From positions 1-52,361 of the forward strand of contig JBOEGA010000013.1 of the NCBI GenBank assembly GCA_050633205.1: a stretch of 52,361 nt of DNA, read 5' to 3'. Under the pieces are notes generated by a model that worked only from the letters and a program-made list of their open reading frames with translations, made no database searches and was not told the origin of the DNA. A program made the position numbers and the translations under genes. Of this stretch, positions 44,537 to 52,361 are shown in pieces. The DNA is from CBDHHC01 sp050633205 (GTDB lineage Bacteria > Pseudomonadota > Alphaproteobacteria > Rhizobiales > CBDHHC01). Within the stretch, counting starts at the first letter, position 1. Every line of letters starts with the position of its first letter.

Positions 44537-44613
44537 CTGCCTTCCCCCATTTCGGGGGAAGTACCCGAGCAACGCGAGGGGGATGGGGGTAAAGCAGCGA
44601 GCGCAGAGTTTGT
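44537..44613. repeat. GC-rich palindromic repeat, right (inverted) copy
   Basis: Inverted relative to the left copy: CTTCCCCCatttcGGGGGAAG, then GTACCCGAGCAACGCGAGGG (a CCCGAGCAACGCGAGGG hairpin) and GCGAGCGCAGAGTTTGT at the end. A further direct match, GCCACAAACTCC, lies at 44526-44537 and in the left copy at 43993-44004. It ends 9 bp before the NUDIX stop. Confidence 0.85.
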
Positions 44614-44621
44614 CTCCCCCC

Positions 44622-45122
44622 TCAATAAAACAACTCCACCAACCGCAGCAGATCCCCCTTGGCCTTCTCCCCCTGCGCAATCCTGCTCTTCAACTCCGCC
44701 GGACTAAACCAGAAGGCCTCCACAAAATCATCCCTGTTATAATCAGGAGCGTCATCAGACCTGATCTCATAAACCTTCATAAAAGCGGACAGATGATGCA
44801 TTTTCGGCTGAAGATAGCCGAGCTCCTTCACGTCACAGGCATCCACATCAAGATTGATCTCTTCCATCGTCTCCCGCCTGAAAGCCTGATCATAGGTCTC
44901 ACCACTTTCCACATGTCCACCGACACTCACATCCAGACATAAAGGAAAAAGCCTCTTATGAGCAGTCCTCCTTGGAATCCAGAGCTTGTTATCAGAGTTG
45001 ACAAGAAAAGCATTGATAACCCGGAAATTTCCCAATCCAGCCGCTTCAATCTCGGACCGGGGTTTTACATCGATAACATTGTCATCATCATCCACCAGAT
45101 CCAGATATTCGATAGTACCCAT
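44622..45122 (-). CDS. NUDIX hydrolase
   Basis: A 166-residue NUDIX enzyme that hydrolyses a nucleoside diphosphate linked to another group, or isomerises/hydrolyses isoprenoid diphosphates. The NUDIX box is GGHVESGETYDQAFRRETMEEI (about residues 65-86), and RVINAFLVNSDNKLWIPRR before it resembles the IPP-isomerase-like branch (YfcD type). ATG 45122 has GGGAGA at good distance; an in-frame start at 45164 is less likely. Its 3' end abuts the repeat that flanks the DUF559 gene. Confidence 0.88.
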   Translation of the reverse strand: MGTIEYLDLVDDDDNVIDVKPRSEIEAAGLGNFRVINAFLVNSDNKLWIPRRTAHKRLFPLCLDVSVGGHVESGETYDQAFRRETMEEINLDVDACDVKELGYLQPKMHHLSAFMKVYEIRSDDAPDYNRDDFVEAFWFSPAELKSRIAQGEKAKGDLLRLVELFY

Positions 45123-45251
45123 GATATTCTCCCTTCTCCCCAGCCGGCCGTGATTTCCAATCACGACATCCCATTCATCCCACCTTGGTTCATATCATCT
45201 CGAAATTCCATATTTAATTTCGGACATAAAAAATACAGACTTTCTCAACTA

Positions 45252-46373
45252 TCATCTGGGGCTTATAACATCTTTTCCAACATGGTTTTTGGTTACCCAT
45301 CCATCCGGGGTCCGGATAAACTCTATATCAGCAGTTACTTCCGGGTTTAGCAGATCAGCACTAATATTATTCTGGTAGACATCAGGCGCAAAAATAGAAC
45401 CGTATATTCCGGTGGCGGTCGTTTCTCCAAAGCCTTTAAACCTTTGTGCCATGCGGCTCAGGGGGTCGCGCTTTTGCATAAAGAACTTGAGAGACATCGG
45501 AAGTCGGTTTGCCCATGGTTCAATATCAATGACTCTGAACTTGTATATAACCCGGTTAGCATCGCACTTCCCCCTGGCATTTCGCTTGCAACGCCACTTA
45601 TAAAGGGTATTTTTATTGTAATCGTAGATAAATGCCGTCCCGTCAGGACCGGAAACTTCTCCTACAGGCCTGTTTTTGCTGATATCCTCCACAGTAAAGA
45701 CCGGGCTCACAGAAACCAGTTTATGAAACTTCTGCGCTGCATAACAGAGATGGAAACCTTTGTTTATCAGCTTGATATGACGTTTTCCTTTCCGTGTAAT
45801 ATCATATTCCGTGTAAGACCATCTTCCCCGCTGGCGCGGACCAGAAGCAAAATAATCGGGCCGGGATCTTATAAACCCAAGCTCTTCCAGAGTACCGATA
45901 AAATAAACTCTGGGATCAGGCCGCCGGCGGGAATAAGGACTGAATCTCCTTGAGCGTTCTCGGTGTATAATAACATTTCGGTTGCCCCTCCCCGCAGCGA
46001 ATTTGATGCAGGATTTACGTGCACTGTAGTAATCAGCAAGCGTTCGCGATATAGCAGCTGCAGAATTATCAGGTATGACCAGTTTATCGCCGAGTATACT
46101 GATCTCCTGCCCATTTTGTTTCAGGGCATCCTTAACACTTTCAACGCGTTGATTTTGTCTTCTTCTTCGACGATCGCGCTAATATTCTCGATCATAACCT
46201 CGGTCATCATAGTAATCCCTGTTTCTGTATTGGGAAACTCGGTAAGGATATTGACTTTGTGTGTATCCCCCCTTCTGTTCAGCGTTCCACCCTGTTTGTT
46301 CTGCTGAGCCAAAAGCTGTGTAGCTTGAACAAAAAATACGAACAAGCACGCCAGGAATTCGATAATAAAGCAT
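45252..46373 (-). pseudogene. Disrupted gene for a secreted protein (in-frame TAG, possible frameshift)
   Basis: A single reading frame on the minus strand runs from 46178 to 45252 without a stop but also without a good start. Upstream it continues, after a TAG at 46181-46179, through a Tyr/Arg/Asp-rich stretch (YRNRDYYDDRGYDREY, then the stop, then RDRRRRRQNQR) whose composition matches both sides. In the +1 frame an excellent signal peptide (MICFIIEFLACLFVFFVQATQLLA, from 46378) precedes the region. So the gene appears to have lost its frame near the signal peptide and gained an amber stop. The downstream protein (WSYTEYDITRKGKRHIK, FTVEDISKNRPVGEVSG) is unknown to me. A shorter intact protein starting GTG 45710 is possible but less convincing. 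Confidence 0.65.
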
Positions 46374-46378
46374 ATCAA

Positions 46379-46961
46379 TCTTCTTCTAAAAAGTTAATTC
46401 ATATGCATTACAAGCCTATTTATTTTGTTTAAAATATGATTTATTAATGCTTATCATTAAAAATACTTACCTTGAAGAAGGGCAAGCGGTTCTGATATCC
46501 CAATCGGCCTAAATTTGCAATAGCAACCTCCCGTTCAGACCAGCGGTTGCCACCTCCTCCATCACCTCTATTGCTACAGCAACATTCTTTCTGCGGCAAA
46601 ACCTGCCTCAATAATAGAAACTTGACCACAAACACAACCTAAACNNGAAAAAACCGTAAAAAATCACAAAACGTAACAAAGCATACAAAAAAGGGAACCG
46701 GGAGGGCATATCAGGTGACTCCCGGTTACTCCGGCGTAACTGAAGGTTACTCAAAACTGGCAAAAAATTACCCAATCCCCCCCAAAACGAACAAAACTCA
46801 CCCGGCCTCCATTTTTTTCAAAAACATTTAATCCACTGAAATTTATAAATAATTTAGAAATATCAAATAAAAATCACACAATAACTTATCCCCCTCCAAA
46901 GCGAATATGATAAGCTGACACAAGCCCAAACCCTGAAACCCCATAAAAAACGACCAGAAAA
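46379..46961. other. Intergenic region with an assembly gap and a hairpin
   Basis: About 580 bp, AT-rich, no supported gene. NN at 46645-46646 is another assembly gap, so real sequence may be missing. AACCGGGAG/CTCCCGGTT (46696-46727) forms a 9-bp stem. GGTTACTC occurs twice close by (46724-46731 and near 46747). A 63-residue frame at 46444-46635 (minus) has no support. Confidence 0.5.
46645..46646. other. Assembly gap in the intergenic region
   Basis: Two N bases between the disrupted secreted-protein gene and the YjbR gene. By analogy with the gap at 51625, an unknown length of sequence, possibly including a small gene, may be absent. Confidence 0.7.
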
Positions 46962-47324
46962 ATGACCCGCGAAGAATTCGACAAATTCTGCCAGAAATTC
47001 AAATCCGTAACAAATGTCATTCAGTGGGGAAATGCTACTGTCTGGAAAGTGGGCGGAAAGATATTTGCTATCTGTTCCCACTGGGGCGAAGGCGAACAAC
47101 AGAAGATTGCATTCAAGTGCAGCGACATGGCCTACATGGTTCTGATCGAACAGGAAGGCATCATTCCTGCCCCCTATCTGGCAAGGGCAAAATGGGTGCA
47201 ACTGCAATCTTCAGACGCCATGAGCGACGAAGATATCAAATCCCACATAGAAGCTGCATATGAAATCATATGTGCAAAACTCACTAAAGCAAAACGTAAG
47301 GAATTAGGGCTGCTGAAAGACTAA
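46962..47324 (+). CDS. MmcQ/YjbR family protein
   Basis: A 120-residue protein of the YjbR/CyaY-like fold family, described as DNA-binding, function uncertain. It starts MTREEFDKFCQKFKSV and contains VTNVIQWGNATVWKVGGKIFAIC, IAFKCSDMAYMVLIEQEGI, PAPYLARAKWVQL and the C-terminal helix pair SDEDIKSHIEAAYEII. It is a single gene, convergent with the GGDEF-EAL gene, and shares its terminator. Confidence 0.9.
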   Translation: MTREEFDKFCQKFKSVTNVIQWGNATVWKVGGKIFAICSHWGEGEQQKIAFKCSDMAYMVLIEQEGIIPAPYLARAKWVQLQSSDAMSDEDIKSHIEAAYEIICAKLTKAKRKELGLLKD

Positions 47325-47350
47325 AAGATTGCCCTATTGAGCAATCTTTT
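47323..47350. terminator. Bidirectional terminator shared by two convergent genes
   Basis: AAAAGATTGC (47323-47332) and GCAATCTTTT (47341-47350) form a perfect 10-bp stem with an 8-nt loop, with T and A runs at the outer ends so that it works both ways. It overlaps the stop of the YjbR gene and the last codons of the GGDEF-EAL gene, whose stop sits at the edge of the loop. Confidence 0.88.
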
Positions 47351-50300
47351 TAGGTCTGATTGTCGTCATCTGAGACGGATCAACATCAATTGTCTGCCTG
47401 CCCTGCTGCTGTTGCCCTGGAGGCGTCTGCGGTTGCTGCGGCGGGAAATTCGGTGGTGGCGGAACCTGCCCCTGCTGTGGCTGTTGCGGTGGCTGCTGCT
47501 GACGAACCGGTGGCACCTGTTGTTGCTGAGGCTGAGGAGGCTGTTGCACCTGCTGCTGTCCCTGCTGAGGTTGTTGCGGTTTCTTCGGCGCTTCCAGTGA
47601 AGCCTGGCTGTTACGCGACGTAAGACTGCGGTGACCATCAACTTTTCCGGACTTCTTCATGGCAGTAAGCAGCGCCATAACATCCTTCTCACCAAGCGGA
47701 TCACCATAATACATGCCCTGTCCATACTCACAGCCAATAGAGCTCAACAGGTCCGCATCCTCAACATCGGAAACACCTTCCGCAAACACGTCTTTCCCAA
47801 GCTCATGCGCAAGCGTAACAATAGAACGGACAACCGCCGCAGAAGATTCATCAAAGCTTGAATGCTGCACAATACTGCTGTGAACCTTGATCGAGTCAAA
47901 CGGGAAGCGGTGCAGATAACTAAGCGAGGAATACCCCGTACCAAACTCATCAAGGCAAAGGCTCGCCCCCGCCCCTTTAAGCCAGTCAAGAATCTCAGCC
48001 GCATGCTCCGGATTCTCCATAACCAGAGATTCCTTCACGGTCAGCCTCAAAGACCCTTTCGGCAGAATTTCACGCTTGAGTATCAGACGGATATCTTTAA
48101 TCAGATCATGCCTGAACACTTCCCTGCTGGAAATACTAACATTCACAAACAGCGGATCATCCGGGCGCGTAATAACACGCTGCCACCGCGCTGCCTGACG
48201 CGCCGCCTTATCAAGCACATAGTTTCCAATAGCACCAACCAGCCCGGCACCTTCAGCCACAGGAAGGAAATCCTCAGGGTTCAGTATACCAAGTCTCGGA
48301 TGCTCCCAGACCATCTGCGCTTCAAAACCTGCCAGCTCCTCACCTTCAAGATGCATAACTGGCTGGAACATAACCTTGATCTGCTTCTTGTCCACCGCAC
48401 GGCGAAGATCAGCTTCCAGCGCAATCCTGTCATCCTGCTCATTACGCATCGCAGGTTTAAAGATCTCGACACGGTCAGTCCCCGATCGCTTCGCACGATA
48501 CATGGCCATCTCGGCCTCACGCAGCAGATCCTGCTCACCAATCTGATGACCGTCATAAACGGCAATACCAATACTGCCCGTAAGAATAATTTCCTTACCC
48601 TCAAACGTCATGGGACTGCGAAGAGAACGGCGCACACGCTCAGCCAGAAGCGCTATCTGCTTCGGCTCGGTTTCCGTAACCAGCATAATCGCAAACTGGT
48701 CTCCACCAACCCGCGCCAGCGTATCCAGCGGGCTCAGATGTCTTGAGAGACGACGCGCAACCGTCAGCAGCATACTGTCACCAATCACAAGCCCGTAGCT
48801 GTTATTCACATTCTTGAAGCGGTCAATATCAATAAACAGAACCGTAGGCCTGTTAGCCCCTTCTTCCTGCGTCCGGATGATACCCGTATTCAGACGGTCA
48901 AGGAACAGCTCCCTGTTCGGAAGGCTAGTCAGGCTGTCATGCACAGCATCCTGCATCAAACGCTCCTGCGAACGCTTGGTATGGGTAATATCCCGCATAA
49001 GACCAACGCACTTCAGCGAACGGTACTGCGTAATAGGCGCAGAATGCGCACTCAACTCAAACCACAGATAGGAACTGTCACTACGGCGCATACGGAACTC
49101 AAGATGAACCTCACCACCATTTTTCTCCTGAATAGACCACAGCAGCATTCTGAAACGGTCTTTATCCGCAGAGTGAAGATAATTAATCCACTCATCAACA
49201 CGGCAGTTCAGCGTCCCCGGAGGAAGCCCGAGAGCAATATCCACCTCTTCACTGACACTGATCTCATCACGCTTGGCATTCCACTCCCAGACCACAGCAC
49301 TCGCCCCGTCAAGAGCAAGTGAACGTTGCTGTAACTGGCTCGGAGGAGCCCCGTAAAGCGTATCAGACGACCGGAAGGCAAACTGTGTCACCGTAAAGCC
49401 GAACAGCAGAACAATCAGAACCAGACCGGAAACAATACCGGCCACAAAGATATCACCCGATACCTGCCCCATAATCGTCACGCCGGTCGCAAACATCCAT
49501 ACCAGTAACAGCATCCAGCTTGGAACCAGCGACAGGGCACGGTCCTGCCCGCGCATGGCCAGATAGAGAATAAGAAGACTGCCAACCCCGCCAATCAGCA
49601 CAAACGACATTCTCGCAAGACCAGCCGCCATATGCGGATCAACAATTGAGAAAAATATCAAAGCCACCTGAACAATCAGCCAGCCAATAGACGCCATCCT
49701 GATCCAGTTATGCCAGAGAGAAAGCCGCAGGAACGTATATAAGAATAATATAATACTGGCCGCAATCGAGGCCTCCGCAGCCGCTCGATAGAGAGCATTA
49801 TCTTCAGGGCTCAACTGGAACAGCTTATGCCAGAACCCGAAGTCCACACAAAGATAAGCCGTCACCGCCCACGCAACCAGCGCAGTAGCCGGGAAAATAG
49901 CCTTGTGGTTCGCCACAAATACAGCCGTCAGGAAGACCGCCAATAGCCCGGTCACCCCTAGCAGAATCCCCTTGAACAGGGTCATATCCCTGAGTTTCTG
50001 TTCAAAGGCACGCGCCTGCCAGAGATATAATCTTGGATAATGATCAGACCGCAGTTCCGCGACATACGTAACCGTCGCCCCCGGCTCCAGCTCAATTTTA
50101 AAAATATCCACGTCGTCATTTGGAATACGTGAAGGCCGGAAACCAAGAGACGGAGTAATCTGTGCAATATGCCCGGCATCCAGATTAGGACGCAGCATAC
50201 CGGAATTAATAATGCTATAGCGCTCAGCCGTTAACCAGCGCTCAATTCTCTTGTCTGATGGATTGGTTAAGGCAAAAACCACCCAGTTAGGGTTTGTACC

Positions 50301-50522
50301 ACTGCTGGAAGCCTGAACAGTCATACGCCCGGCGATTTTATCAAGCCCTGGCGCTGTTTCAACTTCCAGACTGCCCTGCCGTCCCTGGTGAGATTCTACA
50401 GGAAGTGCAATCTTTTCCTGCCCCTCCCCGATAATCATCGGCTTCAGGGCATAAGAAGGCGTGATGACCAGAATAGACAGCATCACAGCAAGGATAGTAC
50501 CGAGATATTTAAAAACAGACAT
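47334..50522 (-). CDS. Membrane GGDEF-EAL protein with altered catalytic motifs and a Q/P-rich tail
   Basis: A 1062-residue c-di-GMP-type signalling protein. It has a signal-like first helix and a periplasmic domain, about seven helices (residues roughly 185-400, DISM-like), a PAS domain, GGDEF, EAL and a glutamine/proline-rich tail (about 977-1040). The GGDEF motif is GGDQF (near 607), EAL is EAQ (near 732), the DDFGTG motif is DEFGTG (near 857), and KID is KVH (near 878). The EGV glutamate is kept (FAEGVSDVEDA). So phosphodiesterase activity is doubtful and cyclase activity uncertain; a regulatory receptor is possible. I chose ATG 50522, with GGGGAAA upstream; the frame extends to 50609. 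Confidence 0.93.
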   Translation of the reverse strand: MSVFKYLGTILAVMLSILVITPSYALKPMIIGEGQEKIALPVESHQGRQGSLEVETAPGLDKIAGRMTVQASSSGTNPNWVVFALTNPSDKRIERWLTAERYSIINSGMLRPNLDAGHIAQITPSLGFRPSRIPNDDVDIFKIELEPGATVTYVAELRSDHYPRLYLWQARAFEQKLRDMTLFKGILLGVTGLLAVFLTAVFVANHKAIFPATALVAWAVTAYLCVDFGFWHKLFQLSPEDNALYRAAAEASIAASIILFLYTFLRLSLWHNWIRMASIGWLIVQVALIFFSIVDPHMAAGLARMSFVLIGGVGSLLILYLAMRGQDRALSLVPSWMLLLVWMFATGVTIMGQVSGDIFVAGIVSGLVLIVLLFGFTVTQFAFRSSDTLYGAPPSQLQQRSLALDGASAVVWEWNAKRDEISVSEEVDIALGLPPGTLNCRVDEWINYLHSADKDRFRMLLWSIQEKNGGEVHLEFRMRRSDSSYLWFELSAHSAPITQYRSLKCVGLMRDITHTKRSQERLMQDAVHDSLTSLPNRELFLDRLNTGIIRTQEEGANRPTVLFIDIDRFKNVNNSYGLVIGDSMLLTVARRLSRHLSPLDTLARVGGDQFAIMLVTETEPKQIALLAERVRRSLRSPMTFEGKEIILTGSIGIAVYDGHQIGEQDLLREAEMAMYRAKRSGTDRVEIFKPAMRNEQDDRIALEADLRRAVDKKQIKVMFQPVMHLEGEELAGFEAQMVWEHPRLGILNPEDFLPVAEGAGLVGAIGNYVLDKAARQAARWQRVITRPDDPLFVNVSISSREVFRHDLIKDIRLILKREILPKGSLRLTVKESLVMENPEHAAEILDWLKGAGASLCLDEFGTGYSSLSYLHRFPFDSIKVHSSIVQHSSFDESSAAVVRSIVTLAHELGKDVFAEGVSDVEDADLLSSIGCEYGQGMYYGDPLGEKDVMALLTAMKKSGKVDGHRSLTSRNSQASLEAPKKPQQPQQGQQQVQQPPQPQQQQVPPVRQQQPPQQPQQGQVPPPPNFPPQQPQTPPGQQQQGRQTIDVDPSQMTTIRPKKIAQ

Positions 50523-50695
50523 GTTTCCCCACCGATAATCACAATCACAGTGTCGTGATAAAGCGCGTCCTTTACCCTGGTTTTCCAGAAAAGAGAGTGT
50601 TTTTATCAAAACCTGTTCCTACCTTCTTAATCGACCCGCTCGTGCAGATCTAACTAAACCGATAATATCCTTGAACAAATAACCTGCCACCCGGC

Positions 50696-51295
50696 TTACC
50701 GCCCCAGTTCCCGCCACGGATCACTGGTCAGCAAAGCATATAATAGATGATCCTGCCATATGTCGTTTATACGCAAGTACCGCCTGGCCACACCTTCACG
50801 TTGAAATCCGGCCTTCTCAAGAATTCTCACAGATGCAGCATTTGTCAGAAGGCACGCAGCTTCCAGACGATGTAAACCCAGCGTATCAAAGACAAACGGT
50901 ATAATCGCCGTTAACGCATCAGACATATACCCCTGATTCGCGTAAGGTTCACCTATCCAATAGCCTATAGTACAGCTCTGGGTTACACCACGGCGAACAT
51001 TATTAAGCGTTACACCGCCCAGTAGTTTCGTATCACATAAATCAAAGATAAAGAACGCGTATCCATTATCATCCCTAATTTCTTTATGATAATGTCGAAT
51101 ACGACGGCGAAATGATGACCTCGTTAACTCATCAACATTCCATTTGGGCTCCCAGGGAGCTAAAAAATCGCGACTATCACTTCTTAATTCGGACCATACA
51201 GTAAAGTCCGCCATCTGAGGTGTTCTCAGAAAAACCTTTTGACCATAAAGAGTTGGTGCGACTTCGGAGTAAACTCCTGATCTCAAAAAGGCCAT
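50696..51295 (-). CDS. RimJ-type GNAT N-acetyltransferase
   Basis: A 199-residue GNAT protein of the RimJ/RimL group, which acetylate N-termini of ribosomal proteins or small molecules. Acetyl-CoA-binding part: IGYWIGEPYANQGYMSDALTAIIPF (the Q-x-x-G-x-G/A pattern, with NQGYMS), and the final LEAACLLTNAASVRILEKAGFQREG is typical of RimJ. It lies 52 bp after the M16 peptidase stop on the same strand, so it may be co-transcribed. Confidence 0.92.
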   Translation of the reverse strand: MAFLRSGVYSEVAPTLYGQKVFLRTPQMADFTVWSELRSDSRDFLAPWEPKWNVDELTRSSFRRRIRHYHKEIRDDNGYAFFIFDLCDTKLLGGVTLNNVRRGVTQSCTIGYWIGEPYANQGYMSDALTAIIPFVFDTLGLHRLEAACLLTNAASVRILEKAGFQREGVARRYLRINDIWQDHLLYALLTSDPWRELGR

Positions 51296-51347
51296 TTCCC
51301 GTCAATCCTCATTTTTCCTTTGGCGTGTTGGCTTCTGAAACTACACC

Positions 51348-52361
51348 TTATGGTTTAAACTGTGCAGAAAGCCAGTCATACCCTTTAAATCCTGCAAAGC
51401 TCCCCACTCCTGCACAGGTTGGAACTGAACTGGTCATTATACGCCTTATCAAATTTCTCACCTGCTCTGAAGTAACCCCGTCAACCCGCGAAATCAGCTC
51501 TTCTGTAGTCCTTGGCTCATTAAATGCCAGAACCTGCCTTGCAAGTTGCTCAGCTCTGGATCCTGTACTTTCCAGGCTCATTAACAACCCGGCTTTCAAC
51601 TGCGCTTTTGATCTCGCCAGCTCTNNCCTGAAACAGGCGCGAGGACATACCACCACCAAATAGAGCAGAAAACACCTGAATGGCGTAATAATCCTCATGC
51701 ACATAAGGCAGGCCTTCAAACGCAACGATGATATGGCTCTGCTCAAAATGCCTGTCTGACTGCTTGTTCCCACCCTGATAGATCGCGTCAGACGAACTGA
51801 TACCGGTATCCCTGTTAAGCGATGAGAATATCTTCTCGGACTTCTTTACAATACTGTCATGATCAACGGCCCCGGCAGCAGAGACAACCATATTGGCCGT
51901 AGTATAATGCTTCTGCATATATGCCCGTAACATTGTAGCATCAAATCCGGCGACACTCTGCTCTGTTCCCAGTATTGGCCTGCCCAGTGCATGATTTGAG
52001 AATGCAGCCTGTTGTGCAAGATCAAAAACCACATCATCAGGACTATCCTGACTGGCAGCAATTTCCTGAAGTATGACTTCACTTTCGCGATCAATATCGG
52101 TTGAACTGAAAAGGGGATTCTGCAGAATATCCGCCAGGATATCCAGAGCCACATCCGTATCCTCTTTCAGCACCCGCGCGTAATAGTATGTGGTATCAAA
52201 ACTGGTTGCGGCATTAAGATATCCGCCCTTATCCTCAATACCTTCAACAACTTCTCGTGCTGATCGTGTTGGAGTACCTTTAAAGGCCATATGCTCCAGA
52301 AAATGAGAAATACCATGCTCATGTTCATCTTCAGTGCGTGATCCGGCCTTAACCCAAACAC
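51348..52361 (-). CDS. M16 family zinc peptidase, 5' end outside the window and internal assembly gap
   Basis: Zinc metallopeptidase of the M16 (insulinase/mitochondrial processing peptidase) family, common before rimJ-like genes in alphaproteobacteria. The start lies beyond the window edge. The zinc motif HxxEH is intact in GISHFLEHMAF just inside the edge, and the distal zinc glutamate is in the IDRESEVILQEIAASQDSP block. After GGGMSSRLFQ an NN at 51625-51626 interrupts, and the reading resumes at ELARSKAQLKAGLLMSLES in another frame. Members of the family have about 55-60 residues between these points, so roughly 170 bp are missing rather than two. The gene is probably intact. Confidence 0.92.
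51625..51626. other. Assembly gap hiding about 170 bp of the peptidase gene
   Basis: The NN joins two family-conserved blocks that are normally about 55-60 codons apart. The N count is therefore a placeholder, not a measured length. The same may hold at 46645-46646. Confidence 0.85.

Noticed and set aside
46444..46635. 63-residue minus-strand frame with a CCC motif
   Set aside because: No ribosome site, ends near an assembly gap, low-complexity glycine and serine; not supported.
47337..47641. Leucine- or alanine-rich frames antisense to the GGDEF-EAL tail
   Set aside because: They are shadows of the glutamine/proline-rich coding repeat on the minus strand.
1..52361. tRNA, rRNA, CRISPR arrays, prophage or transposase genes
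   Set aside because: None was recognised on either strand by reading; a tRNA scan could still find one that I missed.

Overview
The window looks like chromosome of a free-living, probably marine alphaproteobacterium. The evidence is a MucR/Ros regulator, an alphaproteobacterial PAS_5 protein, a split trpG-trpD-trpC cluster, a LapG-like cysteine protease, a TAXI-type binding protein, a full Mrp-type cation/proton antiporter operon and a secreted RTX protein. Genus cannot be assigned by reading. No rRNA, tRNA, CRISPR array, phage or transposase gene was recognised. Three two-base N runs (1066, 46645, 51625) are assembly gaps; two of them break real genes.

Layout. 1-6.8 kb: a flavin monooxygenase, then polysaccharide genes (FkbM methyltransferase, Wzz-like co-polymerase with a decayed kinase domain, GT4 glycosyltransferase), a small secreted protein and an orphan TAXI binding protein. 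7-12.8 kb: Cache protein, HD hydrolase divergent from a TetR regulator with a perfect 13-bp inverted repeat between them, PaaI thioesterase, PhyH oxygenase, soluble chemoreceptor, unknown protein. 13-15.5 kb: trpGDC ending in a 13-bp terminator hairpin. 15.6-21.1 kb: dynamin-like GTPase, a candidate 51-residue membrane peptide, LapG-like protease, small ORF, PAS protein, MucR. 21.6-29 kb: a ten-gene, translationally coupled Mrp operon with a split MrpA and three antiporter-like subunits. 29.3-35.9 kb: msrB, oligopeptidase B, an unknown secreted protein, an RTX protein of 40 unbroken nonapeptides, iron superoxide dismutase. 35.9-40.2 kb: an HscC-type Hsp70, a tail-anchored J-like protein without HPD and a membrane protein, with an unusual inverted repeat between the first two. 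40.4-45.1 kb: patatin lipase, pore-loop channel, TPR protein, membrane protein, a DUF559 endonuclease gene bracketed by inverted palindromic repeats, NUDIX hydrolase. 45.2-52.4 kb: a disrupted secreted-protein gene, MmcQ/YjbR protein, a large GGDEF-EAL membrane protein with several altered catalytic motifs, a RimJ-type acetyltransferase and a partial M16 peptidase.

Best candidates for something new: the HscC/J-like/membrane-protein module with its inverted repeat (35881-40197), the DUF559 gene with flanking repeats (43996-44613), and the TetR/HD/thioesterase control region (7698-9506). Several genes suit life in salt and oxidative stress (Mrp, SodB, MsrB) and surface polysaccharide or adhesin control (Wzz, GT4, RTX, LapG-like protease, GGDEF-EAL), but no direct link between the distant loci is shown by the sequence.
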